Assembly (NCBI GenBank): GCA_024642705.1
Contig: JAHEAQ010000002.1
Span: forward strand, 89,124-153,123
DNA from: Bacteroidota bacterium
GTDB lineage: Bacteria > Bacteroidota > Bacteroidia > Chitinophagales > Saprospiraceae
Reading direction: 5' to 3'
Length of the DNA: 64,000 bases
Shown piece after piece: positions 44,862 to 54,176 of the stretch. The notes beneath the pieces are model-generated. The model ran no database searches. It saw nothing but the letters and a program-made list of their open reading frames with translations, and was not told where the DNA came from. Position numbers and translations under genes: made by a program. The first letter of the stretch is position 1. The number at the start of each line of letters is the position of its first letter.

Positions 44862-47810
44862 TTAAAAAGAAAAATCAAGTCCTGCCAACCATAACCTTGA
44901 TAATGGCCACGAAGTACTTCCATTTCTTTCAGGGTCGAGTCCTTTAACCAAACTTGAATACAAAATGAATGGATTTCTAGCACTCACATATAATCTTGCT
45001 TTGGTTATCTTAGCTCTATTTATTAGGTTTTTTGGCAATGCATACCCAAGTGTTATATTCTTTACCTTTATATAAGAATTGTCTAAGTAGGTCAAGGTCG
45101 ATTCGTATGGCAATTCAGCCCTGCTGGCATCAAGGCGAGGATACGCATTTGTTGGATTATTAGGAGTCCAATAATCGATTGCTAATAAATTATCCAGCAT
45201 TCTAGGATCAAAACTATATGCTCCAGCACTTATGTATTGGCCCCATTTAGCAAAAATATTGATAGACAGGTCAAATTCGTAAATGTTAAAAGTATTGATA
45301 AAACTTCCAATCCAATCAGGTCTTCTGGCTCCAAGAATGACTCTATCTGCAAAATCGATGACTCCATTTCCATCCTGATCCTTAACTTTAATTTCACCTA
45401 CAGCAGTAAAAGTAGGTTCTTCTTCTTGTCCGTATTGCCATATACCGGTTTTTTCAAAATCGTAAATCACGCTTAAAGGTTCACCAACAAACCAAAGATT
45501 TCCTTCGTCTCTTGTCAAACCAGATGTCAATTCAATAATCTTTTCCCTAGAAGAAGAATATGATATGACAGAATTCCAAGTTATATTTTTGCTATTGAAA
45601 TTAAATGTTTGCAAGTACAATTCGTAACCCCATGATTTAGTTTTTCCAGCATTGACATACACATTGTCAAAACCTGAAGTTGGAGGCAATTGGTCTTGCA
45701 ACAACAAACGATCCGTGTAAGCTTGAAAAACATCAAATGATCCAGAAATTCGATTGTTAAAAATACCGAAATCTATTCCGATGTTGGTTTGCTGAGTTCT
45801 TTCCCATTTCAAATTTGAACTGGCTAAAGCTACTGGTCTAAAACCTAAAAAACCTTCCTCGCCGCCAGGTTCACCAAATTCATAAAATAACGGATTAGAA
45901 TTTAATGCTGCAGCAGTAGAATATGGGGAAATTGAAGCATTTCCTGTAGAGCCAAATCCTGCTCTTATTTTTAAATCTGAAATTAAATCTAAATTCTTTA
46001 AGAATGATTCTTCTTTAATTCTCCACGCAATAGACCCAGCTGGGAAGAAATCCCATTTGTTTCCAGGGCTAAGTTGAGATGCTCCGTCGTATCTTCCAGA
46101 AAGACTTAATATATATTTATCTGCGAGTGTATAATTAACTCTACCTAAAAATGAAACGAGGGCAGTTTGTCTGAGGCTACTAAAAGTGGTTTGGCTGGCA
46201 TTGGTATTTAAATTATACCATAATTGTCTTTCAAACAATTGTTCTTGACCTGACATATTGTAATCTTCATTTCTTTTAGATTGAACTTCATGAACCAATG
46301 TTCCAGAAAATCTATGTTGTCCAATGGAATTTGAATAAGTGAGTATATTATTCCATAAATATCCAGAACTATATCCGATATCTACACCAGACTCAGTGAT
46401 GCCTTCGGTTGGTACCTTTTGAGGATACATATATCCATTTCTGTCTCCGCCTAGATCAAAATTGAAATTCGAACGGAAAGTTATGTTCTTTGAAGCCTGA
46501 ACTTCTCCATAAAAAGTACTAAAAAACCTTCCTGATCTTTCAGCGCGTACATCATCCAATGATGCAAGTGGATTTTTTCTTGGGTTGGCAAAGTTTGGTT
46601 GATAAATATAATTTCCCAAACTATCATATGCTTCTGTAATTGGAGAACTTTTAACTGCATTGGTAAAATTAGGTCCATTGCCATTTCTTTCTCTGAAAGT
46701 GAAGAGTGTAGAATTTCCAACTTTTAAAAATTTATTTACTTTGCTGTCGACATTCACTCTGAAGGTAAATCTTTTGAAGTCATCAGCAATCACAACGCCG
46801 TCTTCAGTAAAGTAATTAAATGAAGTAGAATATTGGTTTTTGTCATTTCCACCTTCAAAGCCTAAATAATAACTTGATTGGCTACCTGGTTTGGATATAA
46901 TATCTTGCCAATCTGTTGAAATCCCATTTTCAACTCCTCTAACTTCATCGCCTAAAAATGCATTTTGAATGTTAGGTTCAGTTTCCCAATCCAAAATGTC
47001 TCTTTTTGCGTCTGTTTTTGCTCTGATATAGCCATCTCTGTCAAATACAGGCACTTTTGAAAAAGGTTCTGAGATTCCTTGATAAACGCTAAAGTTTACT
47101 TTGTTTTTGCCTTCAGAACCTCTTTTTGTAGTTATTAAGATTACTCCATTTGCTCCTCTAGAACCATAAACAGCTGTGGAAGAAGCATCTTTTAATATTT
47201 CAATGGATTCAATATCTTCAGAAGGAATGTCAATATTGTCCCCGTAAGGTACACCATCGACAAGCACTAATGGTGCATTATTGGCCCTAAGCGATCTTTG
47301 TCCTCTAACGAGGATATCAATGTCGGATCCAGCTCTACCATTATCTCTTGTGATATCGACACCAGGAATCCGACCTTGCAAAGATTCGAATACATTGACG
47401 GACTTAACATCGGTAAGCGCTTTATCCCTTATAGATATAATTGACCCTGTAACATCACTTTTCCTCATTGTTCCATATCCGATTACAACTACTTCATCCA
47501 ATTTGTTAATTTGAGTATTCAAAACGACATCAATTATTTGACTTTGATCAATTGCTATCTCTTGGCTTTCATAACCTAAATACGAGAAAATGAGAGTGTC
47601 ATTAGAAGGTACTGAAATATTGTAGGATCCATCGTAATCTGAAATTGTGCCCCTAAGAGAATTTTTTCCTATAATATTTACTCCTATAAGAACTTCACCA
47701 TCCACATCTTTTACAATTCCAGTAATTGTATTTTGCGTATGAGCTGTTTGAGCAAATAAAAACAGAAAGAACAAAACACAAAATGACTGTCTGAAATAAA
47801 AATTTATCAT
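44862..47810 (-). CDS. susC: SusC/RagA-family TonB-linked outer-membrane transporter
   Basis: 982 residues: signal peptide (1-25), carboxypeptidase-regulatory-like domain (about 27-112, ITGIVKDVDGEVLIGVNIIGK), the TonB-box/linker region KLDEVVVIGYGTMRKSDVTGSI, plug (about 130-235, VNVFESLQGRIPGVDI, YGSRGANGVILITTK), then the barrel ending LWLAGLDFSF. It lacks an STN domain, so it does not signal through FecR; control is by the hybrid two-component regulator instead. It imports pectic oligosaccharides with SusD (inferred from locus). Confidence 0.96.
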   Translation of the reverse strand: MINFYFRQSFCVLFFLFLFAQTAHTQNTITGIVKDVDGEVLIGVNIIGKNSLRGTISDYDGSYNISVPSNDTLIFSYLGYESQEIAIDQSQIIDVVLNTQINKLDEVVVIGYGTMRKSDVTGSIISIRDKALTDVKSVNVFESLQGRIPGVDITRDNGRAGSDIDILVRGQRSLRANNAPLVLVDGVPYGDNIDIPSEDIESIEILKDASSTAVYGSRGANGVILITTKRGSEGKNKVNFSVYQGISEPFSKVPVFDRDGYIRAKTDAKRDILDWETEPNIQNAFLGDEVRGVENGISTDWQDIISKPGSQSSYYLGFEGGNDKNQYSTSFNYFTEDGVVIADDFKRFTFRVNVDSKVNKFLKVGNSTLFTFRERNGNGPNFTNAVKSSPITEAYDSLGNYIYQPNFANPRKNPLASLDDVRAERSGRFFSTFYGEVQASKNITFRSNFNFDLGGDRNGYMYPQKVPTEGITESGVDIGYSSGYLWNNILTYSNSIGQHRFSGTLVHEVQSKRNEDYNMSGQEQLFERQLWYNLNTNASQTTFSSLRQTALVSFLGRVNYTLADKYILSLSGRYDGASQLSPGNKWDFFPAGSIAWRIKEESFLKNLDLISDLKIRAGFGSTGNASISPYSTAAALNSNPLFYEFGEPGGEEGFLGFRPVALASSNLKWERTQQTNIGIDFGIFNNRISGSFDVFQAYTDRLLLQDQLPPTSGFDNVYVNAGKTKSWGYELYLQTFNFNSKNITWNSVISYSSSREKIIELTSGLTRDEGNLWFVGEPLSVIYDFEKTGIWQYGQEEEPTFTAVGEIKVKDQDGNGVIDFADRVILGARRPDWIGSFINTFNIYEFDLSINIFAKWGQYISAGAYSFDPRMLDNLLAIDYWTPNNPTNAYPRLDASRAELPYESTLTYLDNSYIKVKNITLGYALPKNLINRAKITKARLYVSARNPFILYSSLVKGLDPERNGSTSWPLSRLWLAGLDFSF

Positions 47811-48177
47811 AAAATATAATTCTTCATTATTTAATATTTACAAAACTTAACTTCAACAAAGTTAATTATATGTTATTTAAATATTGCAGTTTGAGACTAT
47901 TCAATATTTAACAATAAGTCGTCATGAATTAACATTAAAGAGATTTTACATTTTTTGGGCTTGTAGAATTGTTCTTCCAACCATTTTTTTAAAGAATCAA
48001 TGAGTTCTTATAAAATTTGGAAGAATCTCAATTTAAAATGCATACGATAAGGTCCAATAAATATTTTTTTAAAAACATAGAGGGATTATTTTCAAAATTG
48101 AAAATTAGAAAGAATAGCACATTACTATGAATTTTCTAGATACTAAACAAATTTTAATAAGTTAACTCCAGATTTAT
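47811..48177 (-). promoter_or_regulatory. Region upstream of susC, probable promoter
   Basis: 367 bp with no gene. A TAACTTTG box (minus strand, 47864-47857) fits the -7 consensus and lies 47 bp before the susC start; no good -33 element is visible. A 9-bp inverted repeat TTCTTCCAA (47972-47980) and TTGGAAGAA (48017-48025) lies about 160-215 bp upstream and may be a regulator site. There is no obvious terminator after the pectate lyase gene. Confidence 0.4.
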
Positions 48178-49737
48178 TTATCGAATGATTACAAACTTTT
48201 TGGTTAAGTTTTTACTATCAGTTGAAAATGTTATAAAATAGTTTCCCTGTGCAAGTTCATTAGTTTTAATTTTAACCTTATTGCTTGCTTTCTTTTCAGA
48301 CAAAATGGAATATTTTTTTCCATTCAAATCTGAAATCGAAATTGTGGTATCTAGATTCCAATCTTGGGGAAGTTCAACAATTAAGAATTCTTTTGCTGGG
48401 TTTGGATAAATTTTTATATCATCAACTTTAAAGTCTTTTGAACTGCTTGTCAATCCTTCGAAATCAACAATTAGCATGCCTTCAGTTGAACCGCCTTCAG
48501 TGTCGATAACTTCGTAAATTACAGTATCCTTCTTGGTTGGATTGAATCCTCCGACGTATCTTAACTGATTGAATCTTATCAAGATGGTACCTTCTGGTTT
48601 ATTCTTTATTCCAGCCAACCTCAAATCGTCTCCGTCAGGGTCTGAATCATTAGAAAGTACATCCATCTCAAAAGAATGATCGCCAGATTCTAAAAAAGCA
48701 TCGTCTTGAATTGCAACAGGATTTTTATTTCCTGGTTTATTGAAAGTTCCAGCTTCATTCATTACTAAAGCAGGAATTATTGAAGCGCTGTCCGCAGTAT
48801 AAGTGTAAAAATTATGGGGATCAAATGCAGTTCCATCGCTTAATTTATTGCCACTTCCAAATTCATAAATGTTTCCAAAAGCAATCAATTCAGGATCTTT
48901 TATTCCAAGCCCATAATCTTCTAATCCATGAGGGTTTTGAGCATTTCTAAAATAATTGTTTTCGACAACCACATCACTTTCAATTCTTGCTAAAATACAA
49001 TAAGAGGAAATGTCTTCAAAGTAATTGTTAAATAAATGAATATCACCATATCTTATACGAGGCAACCTTTGATGTAATCCTTTTGCAACCGTTCCATCAA
49101 ACCAACAATGGTGAAAAGTTACTCTTAGGTGCCCCCGATCCTGGGTGGAATTATCGTCAGAACCAATCAAGGATACTTTATTATGATCAGAGAATTTAGT
49201 GTATGAAACGGTGACAAAATCACCAATTCTGGTTGAACTGCCACTTCGAACATCTAAAAGTCCATCTGCACTCGCAGCAAGCCAACAATGATCAACCCAT
49301 ACATTTGAACCTTCTATTGTTATAGCATCACAAGGGTGTAGTTTGCCATCCCAATCTCCATCATAGGAATCTCTGATAATTAAGTTTCTTACAATAACAT
49401 TATTTCCTTTTATTTCCAGGCCACCATACCTTAACATTGCATTAGTAGTGGTCCCTATAATTGTTTTATTATTGTTTACAAAAATTCTTTCATACAATAC
49501 TAATTCTAAAGTGTCTTCAACTTTGATTATTAAAGGATCTTCGGAAGCACAAAATGCTGCAAACTCATTTCTACTTGTAGCCGTTACCACATCTCCTCCC
49601 TGACCTCCTGTGGTTCCACCATTTGCTGCAGCCCATCCAATCGGACTAGATTGTCCATAATTTGTCGTCAATGTTAAAAATGAGATCAGGAAAATTAATA
49701 TGGCTTTCTCTACTCTAAAAATATTTTGTTGTTTCAT
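48178..49737 (-). CDS. Pectate lyase, PL1 family, with T9SS tail
   Basis: 519 residues from the ATG at 49737 (MKQQNIFRVEKAILIFLI, signal ending NYGQ). The PL1 beta-helix spans about residues 60-330 of that protein: GLEIKGNNVIVRNLIIRDSYDGDWDG, CDAITIEGSNVWVDHCWLAASADGLLDV, SDHNKVSLIGSDD and HQRLPRIRYGDIHLFNNYF, containing the catalytic Arg. A cadherin-like beta-sandwich follows (SNDSDPDGDDLRLAG), then a T9SS type A domain (IYPNPAKEFLIVELP). It cleaves polygalacturonate by beta-elimination outside the cell, giving the unsaturated ends that GH105 removes. Confidence 0.94.
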   Translation of the reverse strand: MKQQNIFRVEKAILIFLISFLTLTTNYGQSSPIGWAAANGGTTGGQGGDVVTATSRNEFAAFCASEDPLIIKVEDTLELVLYERIFVNNNKTIIGTTTNAMLRYGGLEIKGNNVIVRNLIIRDSYDGDWDGKLHPCDAITIEGSNVWVDHCWLAASADGLLDVRSGSSTRIGDFVTVSYTKFSDHNKVSLIGSDDNSTQDRGHLRVTFHHCWFDGTVAKGLHQRLPRIRYGDIHLFNNYFEDISSYCILARIESDVVVENNYFRNAQNPHGLEDYGLGIKDPELIAFGNIYEFGSGNKLSDGTAFDPHNFYTYTADSASIIPALVMNEAGTFNKPGNKNPVAIQDDAFLESGDHSFEMDVLSNDSDPDGDDLRLAGIKNKPEGTILIRFNQLRYVGGFNPTKKDTVIYEVIDTEGGSTEGMLIVDFEGLTSSSKDFKVDDIKIYPNPAKEFLIVELPQDWNLDTTISISDLNGKKYSILSEKKASNKVKIKTNELAQGNYFITFSTDSKNLTKKFVIIR

Positions 49738-49816
49738 TTTATTTATTTGAACTTTTGAAGAATTGTTAATCAAAAATTATTATTGATTTTATTCAAAATG
49801 AATTTTAAAATTACGT

Positions 49817-51652
49817 TTACTGTGCTATCACTTTTATCATTCGCTCGACTCCCTTAAATTGGATTTTACAGAAAAATAAACCCTTAAGATTTCTGGTTTG
49901 AATCAGATATTTGTGTTCACCTTGAATTTGATTTCCTAAATTATACTTTCGAATTAATGTCCCATTTTCTGAAAACAATTTAATATCGACAGAACCATTC
50001 TCCGGAAGATTATATTGTAATGTAAAACTATCCAAAGTAGGGTTTGGACTCAATTTAAGAATTTTGAAATCCTTATATAATATTTCATCTATTTTTGAAG
50101 TGGAAGGATTGTATGTATAGGACCATACTTCCCCTTGCGTTATTCCTGAATCGTTTTTGGTATCAATTCTCCAATAATAGACAGTATCGTTTTTCTTTTC
50201 AGTAGCTAAATAATAATTGTCTTTTTGAATTTTTTTAAATTCTAAGTCTTCAATATTTTTCCCAAAATATACTATAAAAGAATCTGTTGTACATTTATCA
50301 AATTCCCAATCCAACCGAACTAAATTTTCGTAAAATGCCCCCTGATTAGATGGATTTGGATTGTAAGCTTGATTAGGCAAATTACTTGAAATTTTTTCTG
50401 TTTTGAAGGTCCAGGTTTCCCCAAAAATTGTATCAGTTCCTACTACTTCATCAATCCTCCATTGGTATTTTGTATTTTCATCCAAGTTTTCAACTTCAAA
50501 ATTTGGAACAAATGATGTTGCCACCAAAGCAAGTTCATTTTCTGCTTTTGCCAAGTAAATTAGGTGTTTTTCAGCGCATCTTGCTGACTTCCACGAAAGC
50601 AAACCGTTCAAAGGGAAACAATCCTGATTTTTCGGCGATGGGAGTGATGCTAATGGTAGAAGAAATGCTATTGAATTTTCAGGATCCCACTCGTTTTTAA
50701 AAGTCCATGAAGCATTAATTTCATATGGCTTTGGGCTATTAGACGCTTCTTGTAAATTGTTTTTGTACCATGTCCAGTCAAAAAGTGGTCGGTGACAATT
50801 GTAATAATATTTTCGATCTGGGCTCCAGCTAAGGTCATTTTGACCTTCCCAATAAATTTTTTGATTCTTCATATTATCAGAAAAGAAACAATCAATCAGA
50901 AAGAATTGTGCATCTCTATGATGTCTACCCAGAGCAAAACCTAATTTGCCGTCAAAATTTCCATTCTTAATAACTAATTTATGGTCTTCACCACCACTTC
51001 CATCATGCCAAATGCTTGCCGTTGAGTTGTATCCGTAAAATTCACAATCTTCCATATAGCAATACCCTCTCGGAGCAATGAAATCAACATAACCTGTAAA
51101 AAAGCATGATTTATGATAAAACATCCCACCATTTGTATTCCATAGACTTAAAGTATCTCCTCCAGTGCTAATTATATCACAATTAATGGTGATTATTCGA
51201 TGGCCACCACCTCTCATTGCAAAAGTGTGATCATTTGGATTAGGAAAATCAGGGTAAACATCTGCGAAATTATTTCTTATGGTCAAATTTGCAAATGTTA
51301 AATCTGTAGAATTATTGCTGATATTAACAGTCGCTGCGCCCCAATCGGATTCATTTGATTCCCTCCAAACTCTTCTAAGTTCTGCTGTTGTCACTATTGT
51401 TTGAGCTCTATTTTCTCCAACCAGTGTAATAAAACTTTTGTCGAAATAAAGTTTTTCATCATAAATTCCATTTTTTATAAAAATAACGTGTTGATCTGGT
51501 CCAATTCCAGGAGCGGCATTAATTGCATCTTGAATTGATATATAATCTCCTGTTCCATCCAAAGCTACGATGGCATCAAATTGATCAGGACATTGGGCTA
51601 AAATTATATTAGAAATGAAAAACAAGAAAATAGAAATGGAAAGTAATTTCAT
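49817..51652 (-). CDS. CE8-like pectinesterase with C-terminal modules and T9SS tail
   Basis: 611 residues: signal peptide (1-19), CE8 beta-helix (about 25-320), two fibronectin-like segments (about 340-420 and 430-510) and a T9SS tail (530-611, KLSPNPTLDSFTLQYNLP). CE8 landmarks are DGTGDYISIQDAINAAP, catalytic Asp190 in YVDFIAPRG, and Arg243 in LGRHH; GGDTL (164-168) keeps the catalytic Asp166 but the Gln of the usual QDTL is Gly165, so the oxyanion site differs. It would remove methyl esters from pectin at the surface before PL1 and GH28 act. Confidence 0.88.
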   Translation of the reverse strand: MKLLSISIFLFFISNIILAQCPDQFDAIVALDGTGDYISIQDAINAAPGIGPDQHVIFIKNGIYDEKLYFDKSFITLVGENRAQTIVTTAELRRVWRESNESDWGAATVNISNNSTDLTFANLTIRNNFADVYPDFPNPNDHTFAMRGGGHRIITINCDIISTGGDTLSLWNTNGGMFYHKSCFFTGYVDFIAPRGYCYMEDCEFYGYNSTASIWHDGSGGEDHKLVIKNGNFDGKLGFALGRHHRDAQFFLIDCFFSDNMKNQKIYWEGQNDLSWSPDRKYYYNCHRPLFDWTWYKNNLQEASNSPKPYEINASWTFKNEWDPENSIAFLLPLASLPSPKNQDCFPLNGLLSWKSARCAEKHLIYLAKAENELALVATSFVPNFEVENLDENTKYQWRIDEVVGTDTIFGETWTFKTEKISSNLPNQAYNPNPSNQGAFYENLVRLDWEFDKCTTDSFIVYFGKNIEDLEFKKIQKDNYYLATEKKNDTVYYWRIDTKNDSGITQGEVWSYTYNPSTSKIDEILYKDFKILKLSPNPTLDSFTLQYNLPENGSVDIKLFSENGTLIRKYNLGNQIQGEHKYLIQTRNLKGLFFCKIQFKGVERMIKVIAQ

Positions 51653-51786
51653 TATTTGAATTAAAACTATAAAAGATTTTAATCAAAGTTAAGAGCTTCC
51701 TCGGAGATCAGTTATTCATAAAATAACAATTCATGAGCATCTTTTCTCATTTTTTAGACAAAAAGAACAGATGTGTTCAATAATGC

Positions 51787-52557
51787 TTAATTTTTTATAA
51801 ATTGATTAATTAACAATTTATGCTTTTTCAATTCTTTGACAAATAAACCTGCATATAACTTTGCACCATAAGGAGATAAATGGGTATTATCTTCTAAACC
51901 TTCAGGGTGCTTCGTATATTCTCCAGGCGCCAAATGGAGATATATTTTTTTAGAGCCCTCTATACCCTCATCTCGTACAATATTCTCTGTTTCAAATTGC
52001 AGATCAATAAAAGGAACTTTTAAATCACTAGCAACATTTCTAGATACCAATGGATATAATCCATGCGTATCTTCTAATGTGCCAAATTCATTGAATTGAC
52101 GCCGCACAATCGAGGATGCAATAATAGGGGTTGCACCTTTTTCTCTGCTTTCTAAAACAAATTTTTCGAGATTGTGATAATAAGAAGAAGAGGGAATAGT
52201 ATATCTTTTTGGATCTTTGAATTTTTCGTCATTGTGTCCAAATTGAATAATCACATAATCCCCTTTTTTTAGCTTAGTGAAAACTTCTTTCCAATGTCCT
52301 TCGGTTATAAAACTTTCAGAACTTCTGCCATTGAGTGCATGATTGCTTAATGCAATATCATTATTGAAAAATTCAGGTAATAATTGTCCCCAACCTCTTT
52401 CTGGACTAACTTCAATTGGGTCAGGTTTATCTGCCATTGTAGAGTCGCCAATCAAATAGATGGTAGGTTTAAAACTATTTTGGTGCAAATTTATTCCAGA
52501 CATCAATAAAAGACATCCAATCAATATTGTGCACTTTTGTAGGATTTTATTTCTCAT
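51787..52557 (-). CDS. Rhamnogalacturonan acetylesterase (CE12, SGNH hydrolase)
   Basis: 256 residues with a signal peptide (about 8-24). All SGNH blocks are present: GDSTMADK with nucleophile Ser39, Gly77 in NGRSS, Asn109 in QFGHND, and Asp223-x-x-His226 in DNTHLSPYGAK. The YLIGDSTMADKP and RGWGQLLPEFF segments are typical of CE12. It deacetylates rhamnogalacturonan or pectin. Its first 11 bases overlap the end of the GH28 gene, so the two are coupled. No T9SS tail, so it is probably periplasmic. Confidence 0.93.
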   Translation of the reverse strand: MRNKILQKCTILIGCLLLMSGINLHQNSFKPTIYLIGDSTMADKPDPIEVSPERGWGQLLPEFFNNDIALSNHALNGRSSESFITEGHWKEVFTKLKKGDYVIIQFGHNDEKFKDPKRYTIPSSSYYHNLEKFVLESREKGATPIIASSIVRRQFNEFGTLEDTHGLYPLVSRNVASDLKVPFIDLQFETENIVRDEGIEGSKKIYLHLAPGEYTKHPEGLEDNTHLSPYGAKLYAGLFVKELKKHKLLINQFIKN

Positions 52558-53986
52558 TAGAATTGCTTTTTAAAACCCCATTTAAATAATAGTCTTTAAA
52601 ATGAATATTTTCAGCAAATTTAATTTTATCGCCTTTTTCAGCATTTTCAAATTTGCAATTTGTAATATTTAAGTTCTTTACTGGATATTCATCACTATAT
52701 CCATCTATATAAATCCCATATTTACTTTTTTCAGATGTGACGTTTTCAATATAAATGTTTTCTACTTCTGGTATAAAAACTTCTGAGGAATCGGCTGTAA
52801 TAGTATACCGCATGTTCACTCTGACTATTGATTCTGAAACTTCTCCAACTTCAATATTCCTAAAAAATATGTTTTCAATTTTGCCACCTCTAAGTTTGTT
52901 GGTTTTTATTCTTAGAGCTCTTTCAAGATTAGGACTACTCATTTTGCAATTTTCAGCATATATGTTTTTTGCGCCGCCACTCACTTCACTCCCAATAACA
53001 ACACCGCCATGGCCATCCTTCATCGTACAGTCTTGAATTACAACATTTTCAATAGGTCTTGCAATTCTTCTTCCATCTTGATTCCTTCCAGATTTCAATG
53101 CAATGCAGTCATCGCCAGTATCAAAAAAACAATTTTTGATCAATACGTTTTTGCAACTTTCAGGATCACAGCCATCACTGTTTGGTCCATGACTGATCAC
53201 TTTTACATTGGAAACTGTAATGTTCTCTGACAATACGGGATTAATTACCCACATTGGCGAATTCTTGATGGTAACACTATCTATAATGATATTTTTACAA
53301 TTATATGGCTGAACGAAATTAGGTCGCATATGAGCGGATTCACCCAATATTCTTTCTGATACAGGCACTTGCCTTGTATTCCAATCAAATAACCTTGGAC
53401 GACTTTCTGGATCATCTTGGCTAGGCATTCCTGGTTTCCAACCATACTCAGCTTTTGTAACCCAATTCCACCAATTTTCATTATTAGCATGACCATCGAG
53501 TATTCCTTGGCCAGTTAGTCCAATATTTTCTTGATTGTTTGCATAAATCAAAGGTGAATAATTGTAACATTCGGTACTTTCCCATCTTGTAAGTACTACA
53601 GGAAGATAATCTTGAGGATTTGTACTGAAATGAAGAGTAGCTCCTTTTTCAAGATGTAAATTTACATTGCTTTTCAAATGGATTGGACCATTTACGATAT
53701 AATGTCCTTTGGGAATATTAACTTTTCCTCCACCTTCAAAATTACATTTTTCAATGGCCTTTAGAATCGCAGGAAGGCAATCTGTAATGCTGTCATTTTT
53801 TGCCCCAAATTCAATAATGTCATAATTTTGATCTTTGAAAATAGGCGCCTGAATTTCATCAAGGATAATTTGTAGACCGGCCCAATGTTCAGTATTTCCG
53901 ACTATTTGTTCTTTTGGAGCTTTGCAAGAAATAAAGAAACATAGAAGCAAGAAGAAACTAAAATAGAATTGTTTTCGGAAATCCAT
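52547..53986 (-). CDS. Polygalacturonase, GH28 family lipoprotein
   Basis: 479 residues. A lipoprotein signal ends in FISC (Cys21). The beta-helix carries the GH28 active site: NSDGCD with Asp271, DTGDDC with Asp292/Asp293, GHGGVVIGSE with His326, and RIK at 359-361. It hydrolyses galacturonan, probably exo-acting on oligosaccharides given the lipoprotein anchor and absence of a secretion tail. It is the first gene of the minus-strand pectin series, divergent from the regulator. Confidence 0.95.
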   Translation of the reverse strand: MDFRKQFYFSFFLLLCFFISCKAPKEQIVGNTEHWAGLQIILDEIQAPIFKDQNYDIIEFGAKNDSITDCLPAILKAIEKCNFEGGGKVNIPKGHYIVNGPIHLKSNVNLHLEKGATLHFSTNPQDYLPVVLTRWESTECYNYSPLIYANNQENIGLTGQGILDGHANNENWWNWVTKAEYGWKPGMPSQDDPESRPRLFDWNTRQVPVSERILGESAHMRPNFVQPYNCKNIIIDSVTIKNSPMWVINPVLSENITVSNVKVISHGPNSDGCDPESCKNVLIKNCFFDTGDDCIALKSGRNQDGRRIARPIENVVIQDCTMKDGHGGVVIGSEVSGGAKNIYAENCKMSSPNLERALRIKTNKLRGGKIENIFFRNIEVGEVSESIVRVNMRYTITADSSEVFIPEVENIYIENVTSEKSKYGIYIDGYSDEYPVKNLNITNCKFENAEKGDKIKFAENIHFKDYYLNGVLKSNSNEK

Positions 53987-54176
53987 ATAAATTGGTTGGA
54001 AGTTGTATTATATAATGTTTTAACAATGAATGCAATATATGCATTATTATAGATGCTTATGATGCATGATTTAACAATTTATAAGCTTCAATTAACATAT
54101 TTAGAAAACACAAATTTTAATTAGCATACTTGTTCATCCATATAAAAATCAATTAAGCATTCATAAAGTTCGCTAA
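53987..54176. promoter_or_regulatory. Divergent control region between GH28 and hybrid regulator genes
   Basis: 190 bp. AATGCA-ATATA-TGCATT (54029-54045) is a perfect 6-bp inverted repeat; GATGC follows twice at 54052 and 54061, the second within GATGCATGA, so four ATGC-type words lie within about 40 bp. This is a plausible binding site for the regulator's AraC domain. No clean TAnnTTTG box was found on either strand. Confidence 0.4.

Noticed and set aside
44840-44983. Upstream start for SusD
   Set aside because: It would overlap the end of susC by 122 bp and destroy the lipoprotein signal that starts at 44839.
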